A stretch of 6,417 nt of DNA. It comes from Hyphomicrobiales bacterium. Its GTDB lineage: Bacteria; Pseudomonadota; Alphaproteobacteria; Rhizobiales; Aestuariivirgaceae. Position 1 is the stretch's first letter, and the number at the start of each line of letters is the position of its first letter. The notes beneath the pieces are model-generated. The model had not been told where the DNA came from, did no database searches, and worked only from the letters and a program-made list of their open reading frames with translations. The position numbers were made by a program, and so were the translations under genes. Of the stretch, positions 1-5,417 are shown piece after piece. Location of the stretch: contig JALVRJ010000082.1 of NCBI GenBank assembly GCA_027031305.1, forward strand, positions 1 to 6,417, in the 5' to 3' direction.

Positions 1-283
1 GGTATGAGACGAGTGCGGCCCGGCTCCGCCGGAAAGGTTCATCGCCGAAAGGGGCTGGGGGGCTTTTGTTTCCGGCGCATGAAACCCACCTGGCAAACAA
101 GCCGGGCCGCTTTCTGCCACGGGCCCGAGCGTGCCCGCGCTTTATGGCCGCAAGCGGCTGAAGGAATGGCCGAAATGTGAAAAATGCAGGCGCGCGATGG
201 ATTGTGGTTGCATTGCCGTGTGGATGCGCAATCAATGGTACTGAAAGCCGCGGGAGACGTCGTGCCTTCGCCTCCGCCGACAC
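1..283. other. Region downstream of glnD with no recognisable gene
   Basis: This stretch follows the glnD stop codon on the minus strand. In many alphaproteobacteria murJ or another gene follows glnD, but no frame here gives a recognisable protein on either strand. A 13-codon minus-strand ORF (39-80, ending PSPFRR) overlaps by ATGA an ATG at 40-42 that runs off the left edge (MNLSGGAGPHSSHT). Neither has a good ribosome binding site, so I do not call them genes. Weak inverted repeats are present: 103-108 with 122-127, and 20-24 with 28-32. None is followed by a T run, so no clear intrinsic terminator for glnD is visible. Confidence 0.5.
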
Positions 284-3088
284 TCACGCCGCAGTGGTGG
301 CGTCGTTTTCCTGCCGCAGGACGTCCATCAGGCGTTCGCGAATGGCCCGCTGGCGCTGTTCGTTGAGGATCTTTCCTCCGGTCAGGTCGGTCACGTAGAA
401 CACATCCACGGCACGCTCGCCGTAGGTGGTGATGTGGGCCGATGCGATGTTCAGGTTCAGGTCGTGCAGGGCGGTGGTGAGGTCGTGCAGCAGGCCAATG
501 CGGTCCAGGCCTTCCACCTCGATGACGGTGAAGCGGTTGGACGAGGTGTTGTCGATAACCACCTGCGGGGCGAGGTGGAAGGGCTTGTATTTCTCCGGCG
601 TCCTCTTCTTGCCACGCAACAGCGAATCCAGACGCACCTCGCCGGTCAGTGCCTTGACAATCATGTCCGCCACGCGCCGCGCCCGGCGCTCCTCGTCGGT
701 GTCTTCCTCGAAGGCTCGCTGGATGAATACCGTGTCCAGCGCCCAGCCGTCGCTGGTGGTGAAGATTTTGGCGCCGGTGATGTTGGCCCCGGCCGCCGCG
801 CAGGCGCCGGCGATGGTGGCCAGCAACAGCGGATAATCCAGCGTGTAGACGGTAATTTCGGTAATGGCGGTGAACTTGTCGGTGTGGATGTCGATGGCGA
901 TCTTCTGGTCTTCCCGCTCCGCCCGCTCGATGAGCGCGGCATGGCGCAGCTGGTGCTCCAGGCCGGTTCCCAGCCAGTAGGCCTCGTAATGGCGCGTCAG
1001 ATAGGCCTTCAGCTTTTCTTCGGGCCAGCCGACGGCCTCGGCGAAGCGCGCCTGCGCCTGTGCCACGCGCTGCTGGCGCGGAATGGTGGCGTGGCCGCCC
1101 GAGAGCACCGGCTCGGTCTCGTAATACAGCGTGCGCAACAGCTCGCCCTTCCAGCCGTTCCACACGCCCGGGCCCACGGCGCGGATGTCGACCACCGTCA
1201 GCACCAGCAACAACCGCAGCCGCTCCGGCGAGCGCACCTGTTCGGCGAAGTCGAGGATGGTCTTGAAATCGGTGAGGTCGCGCGTCTGCGCCACCTCGCT
1301 CATCAACAGGTGATTGCGCACCAGCCAGGCGACCATTTCCGTCTCCGCCTCCGACAGGCCCAGCCTGGGGCACAGCTTGCGCGCCACCTTCTCGCCGGCG
1401 ACGGAGTGGCTTTCCGGGCGGCCCTTGGCGATGTCGTGCAGAAAGGTGGCGACATACAGCGCCCGGCGCATCTTAACCTTGGGCATGATCTCGGCCGAAA
1501 GCGGGTGTTCTTCCTTCAGCTGTCCGCGGTCGATTTTCGCCAGCCAGCCCACGGCGCGGATGAGGTGCTCGTCCACCGTATAATGGTGATACATGTTGAA
1601 TTGCATGAGCGCCACGATGCGTCCGAAATCGGGGATGAAGCGGCCCAGGATGTCGGCTTCGTTGAGCTGGCGCAGGGCCTTTTCCGGATCGTTGGAATCG
1701 CACAGCAGGTGCAGGAACAGACGGTTGGCCTCCTTGTCGTCGCGCATTGCGTCGTCGATCAGGCGGATGGAACGGCGCACCAGGCGCAGCGCGTCGGGAT
1801 GGATTTCCGCCCCCAGCCGGTCGGCCAGCACGAACAGGCGCAGCAGGTTCACCGGATCACGGCGGAACACCCCCTCGTCCTCGACATTCAACCGCCCGGT
1901 ATCGATGACGAAGCCCGGATAGTCCTTAAGCCGACGGCTGCGAGGATGGCGCAACAGGCGCTGCAACAGGCGCGAGGCGACGGGCAGGGGTTTGAGCTGC
2001 TGTTCCTCCAGCACGGCGGCGAAGATGCGCGTCAGGTCGCCCACCTCCTTGGCGTGCAGGAAATAGCGGCGCATGAAGCGCTCCACGTGCTTCAACCGCG
2101 CGTGCGCCGAGCGGAATCCCAGCCGCTCGGCCACCTTCGGCTGGAGGTCGAAGGTGAGCTTGTCCGTCGGCCGCGACGAGAGAAAATGCAAATGACAACG
2201 CACGGCCCAGAAGAAGTCCTCCGCCTTCTGGAAGCGACGCAATTCCTCGCGCGAGAACACGCCATGCTCCACCAGCCCCTCCACGTCCTCGACACCATAG
2301 ACATACTTGCCGATCCAGAACAGGGTTTGCAGGTCGCGCAGGCCTCCCTTGCCCTCCTTCACGTCTGGTTCCACCAGATAGCGCGATTCGCCGTGCTGGC
2401 GGTGGCGCTCGTCGCGCTCCTTGAGCTTGGCGGCGATGTATTTCTGTGGATCGCGGCCCAGCACCTCCTTGCGGAACTTCTTGCGGAATTCGCCGAACAG
2501 CGGTTCATCACCGGCGAGATGCCGCGTTTCCATCAGCGCGGTCAGGATGGTCTGGTCCTCCTTCGCCAGCCGCACGCAATCGTCCAGCGAGCGGGTGGCG
2601 TGGCCCACCTTGAACTTGAGGTCCCACAGCAGGTAGAGCAGGTATTCCACCACCTGTTCGCCCCAGGCCGTCTGGCGGAAGGGAAACAGGAACAACAGGT
2701 CGATGTCCGACCCCGGCGCCAGCGCGCCACGGCCATAGCCACCCGTGGCCACCATGGCCAGGCGCTCCGACGCGGTGGGGTTGGAGCGCGGATAGAGATC
2801 GCTGGTGATGAAGCGGAACAGCGCCTGCAGGAAGGCATCCTGGGCCGCGGAGAGGAATCCGGCACAGGCCAGGCCCTTGCGGTTTTCCAGCAATTGCCGC
2901 TCGGCCTCCTGGCGCACGGCCCGGACGATCTCGCGCCCCCCCATCAAGAGGCCGGCGCGAAAGGCCGGCTTGTCCGGGGCGTGCCGTTGCTTCAGCCGTT
3001 CGACGAGCGCCTCCACCGCCTCCCCTGCCGCTTCGGGTCGGGAAAAGTCATGGTTGGCGAGCGCCGTGGAGCTATCGGGTTCGGTCAT
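284..3088 (-). CDS. glnD: Bifunctional [protein-PII] uridylyltransferase / uridylyl-removing enzyme GlnD
   Basis: GlnD is the cytoplasmic glutamine sensor. At low glutamine it transfers UMP from UTP to the PII proteins (GlnB/GlnK); at high glutamine it removes it, which sets glutamine synthetase activity and Ntr transcription. The predicted protein has 934 residues, in the usual range for alphaproteobacteria (E. coli has about 890). Domains in order: a nucleotidyltransferase domain with GGYGRGALAPGSDIDLLF at residues 116-133, whose Asp128 and Asp130 are the expected metal ligands; a helical GlnD/UTase region; an HD hydrolase domain with MYHHYTVDEHL at 499-509 and FLHDIAKG at 549-556 (His551-Asp552); and two C-terminal ACT domains at about 743-815 and 853-925, the glutamine-binding part. 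All key motifs are intact. I chose the ATG at 3088. An in-frame TTG at 3127 would add 13 residues, and neither start has a well-spaced ribosome binding site. The ATG overlaps the stop of a small upstream ORF. The gene is divergent from the PEBP-like gene. Confidence 0.97.
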   Translation of the reverse strand: MTEPDSSTALANHDFSRPEAAGEAVEALVERLKQRHAPDKPAFRAGLLMGGREIVRAVRQEAERQLLENRKGLACAGFLSAAQDAFLQALFRFITSDLYPRSNPTASERLAMVATGGYGRGALAPGSDIDLLFLFPFRQTAWGEQVVEYLLYLLWDLKFKVGHATRSLDDCVRLAKEDQTILTALMETRHLAGDEPLFGEFRKKFRKEVLGRDPQKYIAAKLKERDERHRQHGESRYLVEPDVKEGKGGLRDLQTLFWIGKYVYGVEDVEGLVEHGVFSREELRRFQKAEDFFWAVRCHLHFLSSRPTDKLTFDLQPKVAERLGFRSAHARLKHVERFMRRYFLHAKEVGDLTRIFAAVLEEQQLKPLPVASRLLQRLLRHPRSRRLKDYPGFVIDTGRLNVEDEGVFRRDPVNLLRLFVLADRLGAEIHPDALRLVRRSIRLIDDAMRDDKEANRLFLHLLCDSNDPEKALRQLNEADILGRFIPDFGRIVALMQFNMYHHYTVDEHLIRAVGWLAKIDRGQLKEEHPLSAEIMPKVKMRRALYVATFLHDIAKGRPESHSVAGEKVARKLCPRLGLSEAETEMVAWLVRNHLLMSEVAQTRDLTDFKTILDFAEQVRSPERLRLLLVLTVVDIRAVGPGVWNGWKGELLRTLYYETEPVLSGGHATIPRQQRVAQAQARFAEAVGWPEEKLKAYLTRHYEAYWLGTGLEHQLRHAALIERAEREDQKIAIDIHTDKFTAITEITVYTLDYPLLLATIAGACAAAGANITGAKIFTTSDGWALDTVFIQRAFEEDTDEERRARRVADMIVKALTGEVRLDSLLRGKKRTPEKYKPFHLAPQVVIDNTSSNRFTVIEVEGLDRIGLLHDLTTALHDLNLNIASAHITTYGERAVDVFYVTDLTGGKILNEQRQRAIRERLMDVLRQENDATTAA

Positions 3089-3180
3089 CTCCGCCAAGTC
3101 CGTTTGCGAGCCTCGCGCCGGATGCAACTTGCTCGGTTCATCTTAATCATTGTCGGCAAGAGCACAATTCCCCGCGCCAT
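3085..3180 (-). CDS. Possible 31-codon leader ORF overlapping the glnD start
   Basis: An ATG at 3180 opens a 31-residue frame (begins MARGIVLLPTMIKMNR, ends RKRTWRR). Its TGA at 3085-3087 overlaps the glnD ATG at 3086-3088 as ATGA, the usual arrangement for translational coupling. A perfect AGGAGG lies at 3183-3188 but only two bases before the ATG, which is too close to be ideal. The peptide has ten Arg/Lys and matches no family I recognise. In its favour, glnD itself lacks a properly spaced ribosome binding site. Against it are the poor spacing and the short length. It may be a coupling leader peptide or chance. Confidence 0.25.
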   Translation of the reverse strand: MARGIVLLPTMIKMNRASCIRREARKRTWRR

Positions 3181-3214
3181 GTCCTCCTCATGGCGGGCGT
3201 GCCACCTTCCGGGA

Positions 3215-3243
3215 TTGACGGCACGGGCCAAAGGTGAGACACT
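3215..3243 (+). promoter_or_regulatory. Weak candidate sigma-70 promoter for the PEBP-like gene
   Basis: TTGACG at 3215-3220 is a good -35 match. After a 17-base spacer the -10 position reads GACACT (3238-3243), only three of six consensus bases. It lies about 40 bases before the chosen start of the exported PEBP-like protein, inside the divergent glnD spacer. The -35 supports it, the -10 does not. Confidence 0.25.
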
Positions 3244-3283
3244 TCATCGAAGAGGGCGGATGGCATGTCGGGAGGTCATGCCC

Positions 3284-3673
3284 ATGCGATCTTGCCGGTT
3301 CAGAGCCGCCATTCTTTTGGCGGCGATCATCGCCTGCGCCGCCCTGCCGACGCGGACGTGGGCCATGTCGCTGAGCTTTTCATGGGGGCCGACGAAAGCC
3401 TGCTTCGACCGCAACTCGCCGCCTATCCGCCTGAAGGGCGTGCCCCGGGGCACGAAAAGGATCCGCTTTTTCATGAAGGACCTGGACGCGCCGCACTTTC
3501 GGCACGGTGGAGGGGTCGTCGCCTACAAGGGTGGGAACGTCTTCCCCTATGGCAGCTTTCGCTACAAGGGGCCATGCCCGCCAAGCCGCCATCGCTATCG
3601 CATCACCGCGCAAGCGCTGGATGCCAAGGGCAGAGTGCTGGCCACCGCTTCCGCCGTGCGCATGTTTCCCTGA
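3284..3673 (+). CDS. Short exported YbhB/PEBP-like (Raf kinase inhibitor-like) protein
   Basis: This is a 129-residue predicted exported protein of the phosphatidylethanolamine-binding protein (PEBP, YbhB/YbcL-like) superfamily. The bacterial members have no firmly known ligand. Family hallmarks visible are SPPIRLKGVPRGTK (45-58), KDLDAP (65-70, matching the usual DPDAP), FRYKGPCPP (92-100, matching GxxGPCPP) and HRYRITAQALD (103-113). The N-terminus is a signal sequence: MRSCRFR, then a hydrophobic stretch 9-20, with possible signal peptidase I cleavage after TWA at 27. IIAC at 15-18 also resembles a lipobox, so a lipoprotein is possible. The mature part, about 102 residues, is shorter than classic YbhB (158 residues); the segment between the DxDAP and GPCPP motifs is reduced. 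Cys40 and Cys98 could form a disulfide. I chose the ATG at 3284 because GGGAGG (3270-3275) lies eight bases upstream. In-frame ATGs at 3260 and 3278 are alternatives. The frame continues open far upstream only because it runs antisense through glnD. Confidence 0.88.
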   Translation: MRSCRFRAAILLAAIIACAALPTRTWAMSLSFSWGPTKACFDRNSPPIRLKGVPRGTKRIRFFMKDLDAPHFRHGGGVVAYKGGNVFPYGSFRYKGPCPPSRHRYRITAQALDAKGRVLATASAVRMFP

Positions 3674-3708
3674 TGCGGCGTGAAATCGCCCGGTGCTGGA
3701 ATCGGAGA

Positions 3709-3732
3709 CCGGCTTCAAACATGGAAAGCCGG
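3709..3732 (+). terminator. Hairpin downstream of the PEBP-like gene
   Basis: CCGGCTT (3709-3715) and AAGCCGG (3726-3732) form a perfect 7-bp stem with a 10-base loop, starting 36 bases after the stop. No T run follows, so it is not a textbook intrinsic terminator. It may act with the stronger inverted repeat just downstream. Confidence 0.35.
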
Positions 3733-3743
3733 CCTGACGCGCA

Positions 3744-3772
3744 GTGCCATGACGCATGAATCGTCATGGCAC
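3744..3772. terminator. Perfect 11-bp inverted repeat between convergent genes
   Basis: GTGCCATGACG (3744-3754) and CGTCATGGCAC (3762-3772) are exact reverse complements around a 7-base spacer. The element sits between the convergent PEBP-like and rpmJ genes, the usual place for a bidirectional transcription end. Neither side has a U-rich tail, so termination by this hairpin alone is uncertain; it could stabilise the 3' ends or be a protein-binding palindrome. A GANTC methylation-type site (GAATC, 3758-3762) spans the spacer and the right arm. Confidence 0.4.
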
Positions 3773-3836
3773 CACCTCCACGTCAGACCGGCGAAACTTG
3801 CGGGACGGAAAGGGAAGGGCCCGGCTTTCCCGGCCT

Positions 3837-3962
3837 TCAGCCTTGGCGCGCCTTGAAGCGCTTCTTGACCTTGTTGATGACATAGAGGCGGCCGCGGCGG
3901 CGCACGACGCGGTTGTCGCGATCGCGACGGGCCAGCGAGCGAAGCGAATTGCGCACTTTCAT
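3837..3962 (-). CDS. rpmJ: 50S ribosomal protein L36, zinc-free (C-minus) type
   Basis: This 41-residue protein reads [13 protein letters not shown], then [13 protein letters not shown] (19-31), and ends RFKARQG. That is the pattern of bacterial L36 of the YkgO/alphaproteobacterial kind, a small basic component of the large ribosomal subunit. Classic L36 binds zinc through three Cys and one His. This copy has no Cys and no His, and position 17, commonly a leftover Cys in relatives, is Asn, so it should need no zinc. The ATG at 3962 gives the family N-terminus and has GAGGA (3971-3975) eight bases upstream; a second ATG at 3968 would add two residues and has poor spacing. It follows trcR on the same strand but has its own promoter and a structured leader. 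No Zur-like operator is evident. Its small size makes it easy for gene callers to miss. Confidence 0.95.
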   Translation of the reverse strand: MKVRNSLRSLARRDRDNRVVRRRGRLYVINKVKKRFKARQG

Positions 3963-4083
3963 GATCATGTTCCTCGAGTGCTGGTGTTGCGGCGGGTCCG
4001 CCGCCCGGTTCACGGCCCCAAGGGGGCGCCCGGCGCAACGGACAAGGGACGGCTAACGCCGTCCCTCGTGATCCTGCTCATGG
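3963..4083 (-). promoter_or_regulatory. GC-rich structured 5' leader of rpmJ
   Basis: The predicted transcript starts near 4083, giving a leader of about 120 bases for a 41-codon gene. It holds a perfect 9-bp stem with a 4-base loop (4045-4053 with 4058-4066), close to the expected start of transcription. A second GC-only inverted repeat lies nearer the gene (3989-3995 with 3998-4004), and a CCCC/GGGG pair lies around 4017-4025. A 23-codon ORF (4010-4081, begins MSRITRDG) starts almost at the predicted transcript end and would be near-leaderless. The first hairpin might instead end transcripts coming from trcR, though it lacks a U tract. Its role is inferred, not shown. Confidence 0.4.
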
Positions 4084-4089
4084 TTGCGG

Positions 4090-4119
4090 CTTTTAATGCC
4101 GCGGCACGGCGCTTGTCAA
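4090..4119 (-). promoter_or_regulatory. Sigma-70 type promoter for rpmJ
   Basis: On the minus strand a perfect -35 TTGACA (4114-4119) is followed after 18 bases by TAAAAG (4090-4095), or after 17 bases by TTAAAA (4091-4096). It begins 17 bases beyond the trcR stop codon and points at rpmJ, so rpmJ can be expressed independently of trcR. Confidence 0.6.
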
Positions 4120-4135
4120 GGCGAAGGGAGCGCCG

Positions 4136-4873
4136 TCAGTCATCGCGTTCGGTCTTTTTCAGTCCGGCGAAGACGGATTCCGCGTCCGGCACGGTTTCTT
4201 CCTCCTCGCGTTCCGCCGCCGATGACGGCTGTTCGCCGAACACATCATCCAGACTCTTCTCGTCCAGCTCGGCCAGCGTCTCCTCAGGCGTCTTCAGGGT
4301 CTCCTCGGGCTCTTGCGGCGCGACGCCGGCCTTGGCGCGCTCCCTGGCCAGGCGCTCGGCCGCCTTGCGCACGGCCTCGTCGAGCTCGATCTGCTTGCAC
4401 AGGCCGAGGGTTACCGGGTCCTTTGGCGTGATGTTGGCGATGTTCCAATGCGTGCGGTTGCGAATCTGCTCGATGGTGTTGCGCGTGGTGCCGATGAGCC
4501 GGATGATCTGGGCGTCGGAGAGCTCCGGATGGTGCTTCAGCAACCAGGCAATTGCGTTGGGCTTGTCTTGGCGCTTGGAAAGCGGAGTGTATTTCGGCCC
4601 CTTGCGCCGCGCCTTGGGCAACTCCACCGGTGGCTTGGCCAGCTTGAGGCGATAGTTCGGATCCTTCTCGCCCTTTTCGATTTCCTCGCGAGTGAGCTGA
4701 CCGGTGGCGATGGGGTCGACGCCGCGGATGCGCTGCGCCACCTCGCCATCGGCGATGCCTTGCACCTCCAGCTCGTGCAGGCCGGTGAACTCGGCGATCT
4801 GGCGAAAGGTCAGCGCGGTGTTGTCCACCAGCCACACGGCGGTGGCCCGTGGCATGAGCGGTCTTTCAGACAT
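4136..4873 (-). CDS. trcR: DUF1013 family cell cycle transcriptional regulator TrcR
   Basis: This 245-residue protein belongs to the DUF1013 family, nearly confined to Alphaproteobacteria and annotated as the cell cycle transcriptional regulator TrcR. It is cytoplasmic and presumably binds DNA or transcription complexes. Two helix-turn-helix-like segments are visible: residues 14-40 (WLVDNTALTFRQIAEFTG onward) and 110-137 (WLLKHHPELSDAQIIRLIG onward). They share the Q-I-x(4)-G-x(8)-I spacing, suggesting an internal duplication. Between them lies a basic linker (KLAKPPVELPKARRKGPKYTP, about 77-97). After the conserved HWNIANITPKDPVTLGLC (142-159) comes a charged helix, then a variable acidic tail (187-245), as is common in the family. 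The start is well supported: AAGGAG (4881-4886) lies seven bases before the ATG. The frame stays open upstream to 5485, but that extension crosses the promoter and looks like no protein. A good promoter lies at 4952-4980. The exact regulatory targets are not visible here. Confidence 0.93.
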   Translation of the reverse strand: MSERPLMPRATAVWLVDNTALTFRQIAEFTGLHELEVQGIADGEVAQRIRGVDPIATGQLTREEIEKGEKDPNYRLKLAKPPVELPKARRKGPKYTPLSKRQDKPNAIAWLLKHHPELSDAQIIRLIGTTRNTIEQIRNRTHWNIANITPKDPVTLGLCKQIELDEAVRKAAERLARERAKAGVAPQEPEETLKTPEETLAELDEKSLDDVFGEQPSSAAEREEEETVPDAESVFAGLKKTERDD

Positions 4874-4890
4874 GCGTTCTCTCCTTCGGC

Positions 4891-4909
4891 ATTCCGGCAA
4901 AACCGGAAT
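4891..4909 (-). promoter_or_regulatory. Hairpin in the trcR leader just before its ribosome binding site
   Basis: ATTCCGG (4891-4897) and CCGGAAT (4903-4909) form a perfect 7-bp stem with a 5-base loop. In the trcR transcript it lies four bases upstream of the AAGGAG ribosome binding site. A GANTC site (GAATC, 4906-4910) overlaps one arm. Its position suggests a possible effect on translation or mRNA stability, or a palindromic protein site; this is inference. Confidence 0.4.
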
Positions 4910-4951
4910 CACCGCAATTCGTTGACAATCCGATCCTGCGGGATTGCTCCA

Positions 4952-4980
4952 TTTATAGTCCTCCCCCCCGACAAAGGCAA
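4952..4980 (-). promoter_or_regulatory. Sigma-70 type promoter for trcR, with a seven-G tract in the spacer
   Basis: Minus-strand -35 TTGCCT (4975-4980) and -10 TATAAA (4952-4957, five of six consensus bases) are separated by exactly 17 bases. Transcription would begin near 4945, giving a leader of about 70 bases before trcR. The spacer holds an uninterrupted run of seven G (4963-4969). No CtrA-type paired TTAA site is seen around it. Confidence 0.65.
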
Positions 4981-5142
4981 TGGCGCTTTCGATGCGCGCA
5001 TGTTTCCCGGCCTGCTTAAGGCACCGTTTGCCACGTTCTTGGATGGAGGGTTTTTCATGGTCGATTCCGGAAAAACACCCTTGGAAAAAGCCCGGCGAGG
5101 CGTTAAAGAGACTGAGGCGTGCGAACGAAGACAACCGGATTT

Positions 5143-5170
5143 CCCGCGCGAGGAATATTTCCTCGCGGGG
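5143..5170. repeat. Strong GC-rich hairpin in the intergenic region
   Basis: CGCGAGGAA (5147-5155) and TTCCTCGCG (5159-5167) pair perfectly over 9 bp around a TAT loop. A further CCC/GGG extension (5143-5145 with 5168-5170) is possible across a bulged G. No U run follows on either strand. It could be a terminator remnant, a REP-like element or a protein-binding palindrome; no second copy is present in this window. Confidence 0.55.
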
Positions 5171-5263
5171 GTGAAGCCTTTCCGCCATTGAGCAATCAGG
5201 ACGGATTTTCTCGAAGGCAGGGAGAAGGGTTGTGCCGATGCTGGCGCGTTGCAGCTGACAGGA

Positions 5264-5317
5264 GGCACCGAGACGAGTTCGGCCCACGCTAGACGGAACT
5301 CGTATCGGAAACGTGCC
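5264..5317 (+). promoter_or_regulatory. Candidate structured RNA element upstream of the DUF4167 gene
   Basis: Three nested pairings stack into one hairpin: GGCAC (5264-5268) with GTGCC (5313-5317), CGA (5269-5271) with TCG (5305-5307), and ACGAGTTC (5273-5280) with GAACTCGT (5296-5303). That makes 16 base pairs, with a 5-base bulge, one G/A mismatch and a 15-base terminal loop. The element lies 100 bases before the DUF4167 start, on the correct strand to be in its leader. It matches no riboswitch I recognise. The strand is a guess, since the pairing is equally possible on the other strand. Confidence 0.35.
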
Positions 5318-5331
5318 ACGGACAGCGGCGA

Positions 5332-5347
5332 TCCGGCCAGGGCCGGA
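5332..5347. repeat. Short GC-rich inverted repeat
   Basis: TCCGGCC (5332-5338) and GGCCGGA (5341-5347) are exact reverse complements separated by two bases. It lies just after the 5264-5317 element and may extend the same structured leader. Confidence 0.4.
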
Positions 5348-5417
5348 AAGCGCAACCGTCGAACAGGCGGACGATGGCAGGCAAAATCGCACCGGGGCCA
5401 ACAAATCAGCGAGAAAA

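Larger units (their letters stand above)
4874..5417. other. Long intergenic region between divergent trcR and DUF4167 genes
   Basis: No convincing gene lies in these 544 bases on either strand. The left third holds the trcR leader and promoter. The middle has two GGAAAAA copies (5069-5075 and 5083-5089) and a very strong hairpin at 5143-5170. The right part holds a longer paired element (5264-5317) and a short GC hairpin (5332-5347), both shortly upstream of the DUF4167 start. I see no tRNA, tmRNA, RNase P, SRP or known riboswitch signature, and no clear plus-strand promoter for the DUF4167 gene. Confidence 0.6.

Noticed and set aside
7..21. A 15-base stretch near the left edge resembling 5271-5285 with one mismatch.
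   Set aside because: A near-match of this length between two GC-rich stretches is expected by chance over this many base pairs, and the left copy lacks the pairing partner seen on the right.
1..42. An ATG at 40-42 on the minus strand running off the left edge, overlapped by a 13-codon ORF.
   Set aside because: Fourteen codons are too few to judge, there is no clear ribosome binding site, and the residues do not resemble MurJ or another expected neighbour of glnD.
39..1373. A 444-codon minus-strand frame overlapping the 3' part of glnD.
   Set aside because: It is an out-of-frame shadow of glnD, Arg/His/Gly/Ala-rich and without domains, while the glnD frame carries every expected motif.
434..3673. 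A 1079-codon plus-strand open frame running antisense to all of glnD and joining the PEBP-like gene.
   Set aside because: Its first part is Gln/His/Arg/Leu-rich with no recognisable domain, as expected for the antisense of a GC-rich gene with biased third positions. Only the last 129 codons, after a good ribosome binding site and signal sequence, are a real protein.
4922..4957. A plus-strand TTGACA followed by TTTATA, suggesting a promoter facing the DUF4167 gene.
   Set aside because: The spacing is 24 bases, too long for a sigma-70 promoter, and the A/T-rich box is better explained as the minus-strand trcR -10.
4911..5060. A roughly 50-codon minus-strand ORF (begins MKNPPSKN) upstream of trcR.
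   Set aside because: It has no ribosome binding site and contains the trcR promoter; composition does not look like a protein.
5313..5417. Thirty-five extra N-terminal codons for the DUF4167 protein.
   Set aside because: Family members begin close to MRQ with an Arg-rich segment, and the extension has no family similarity that I recognise.
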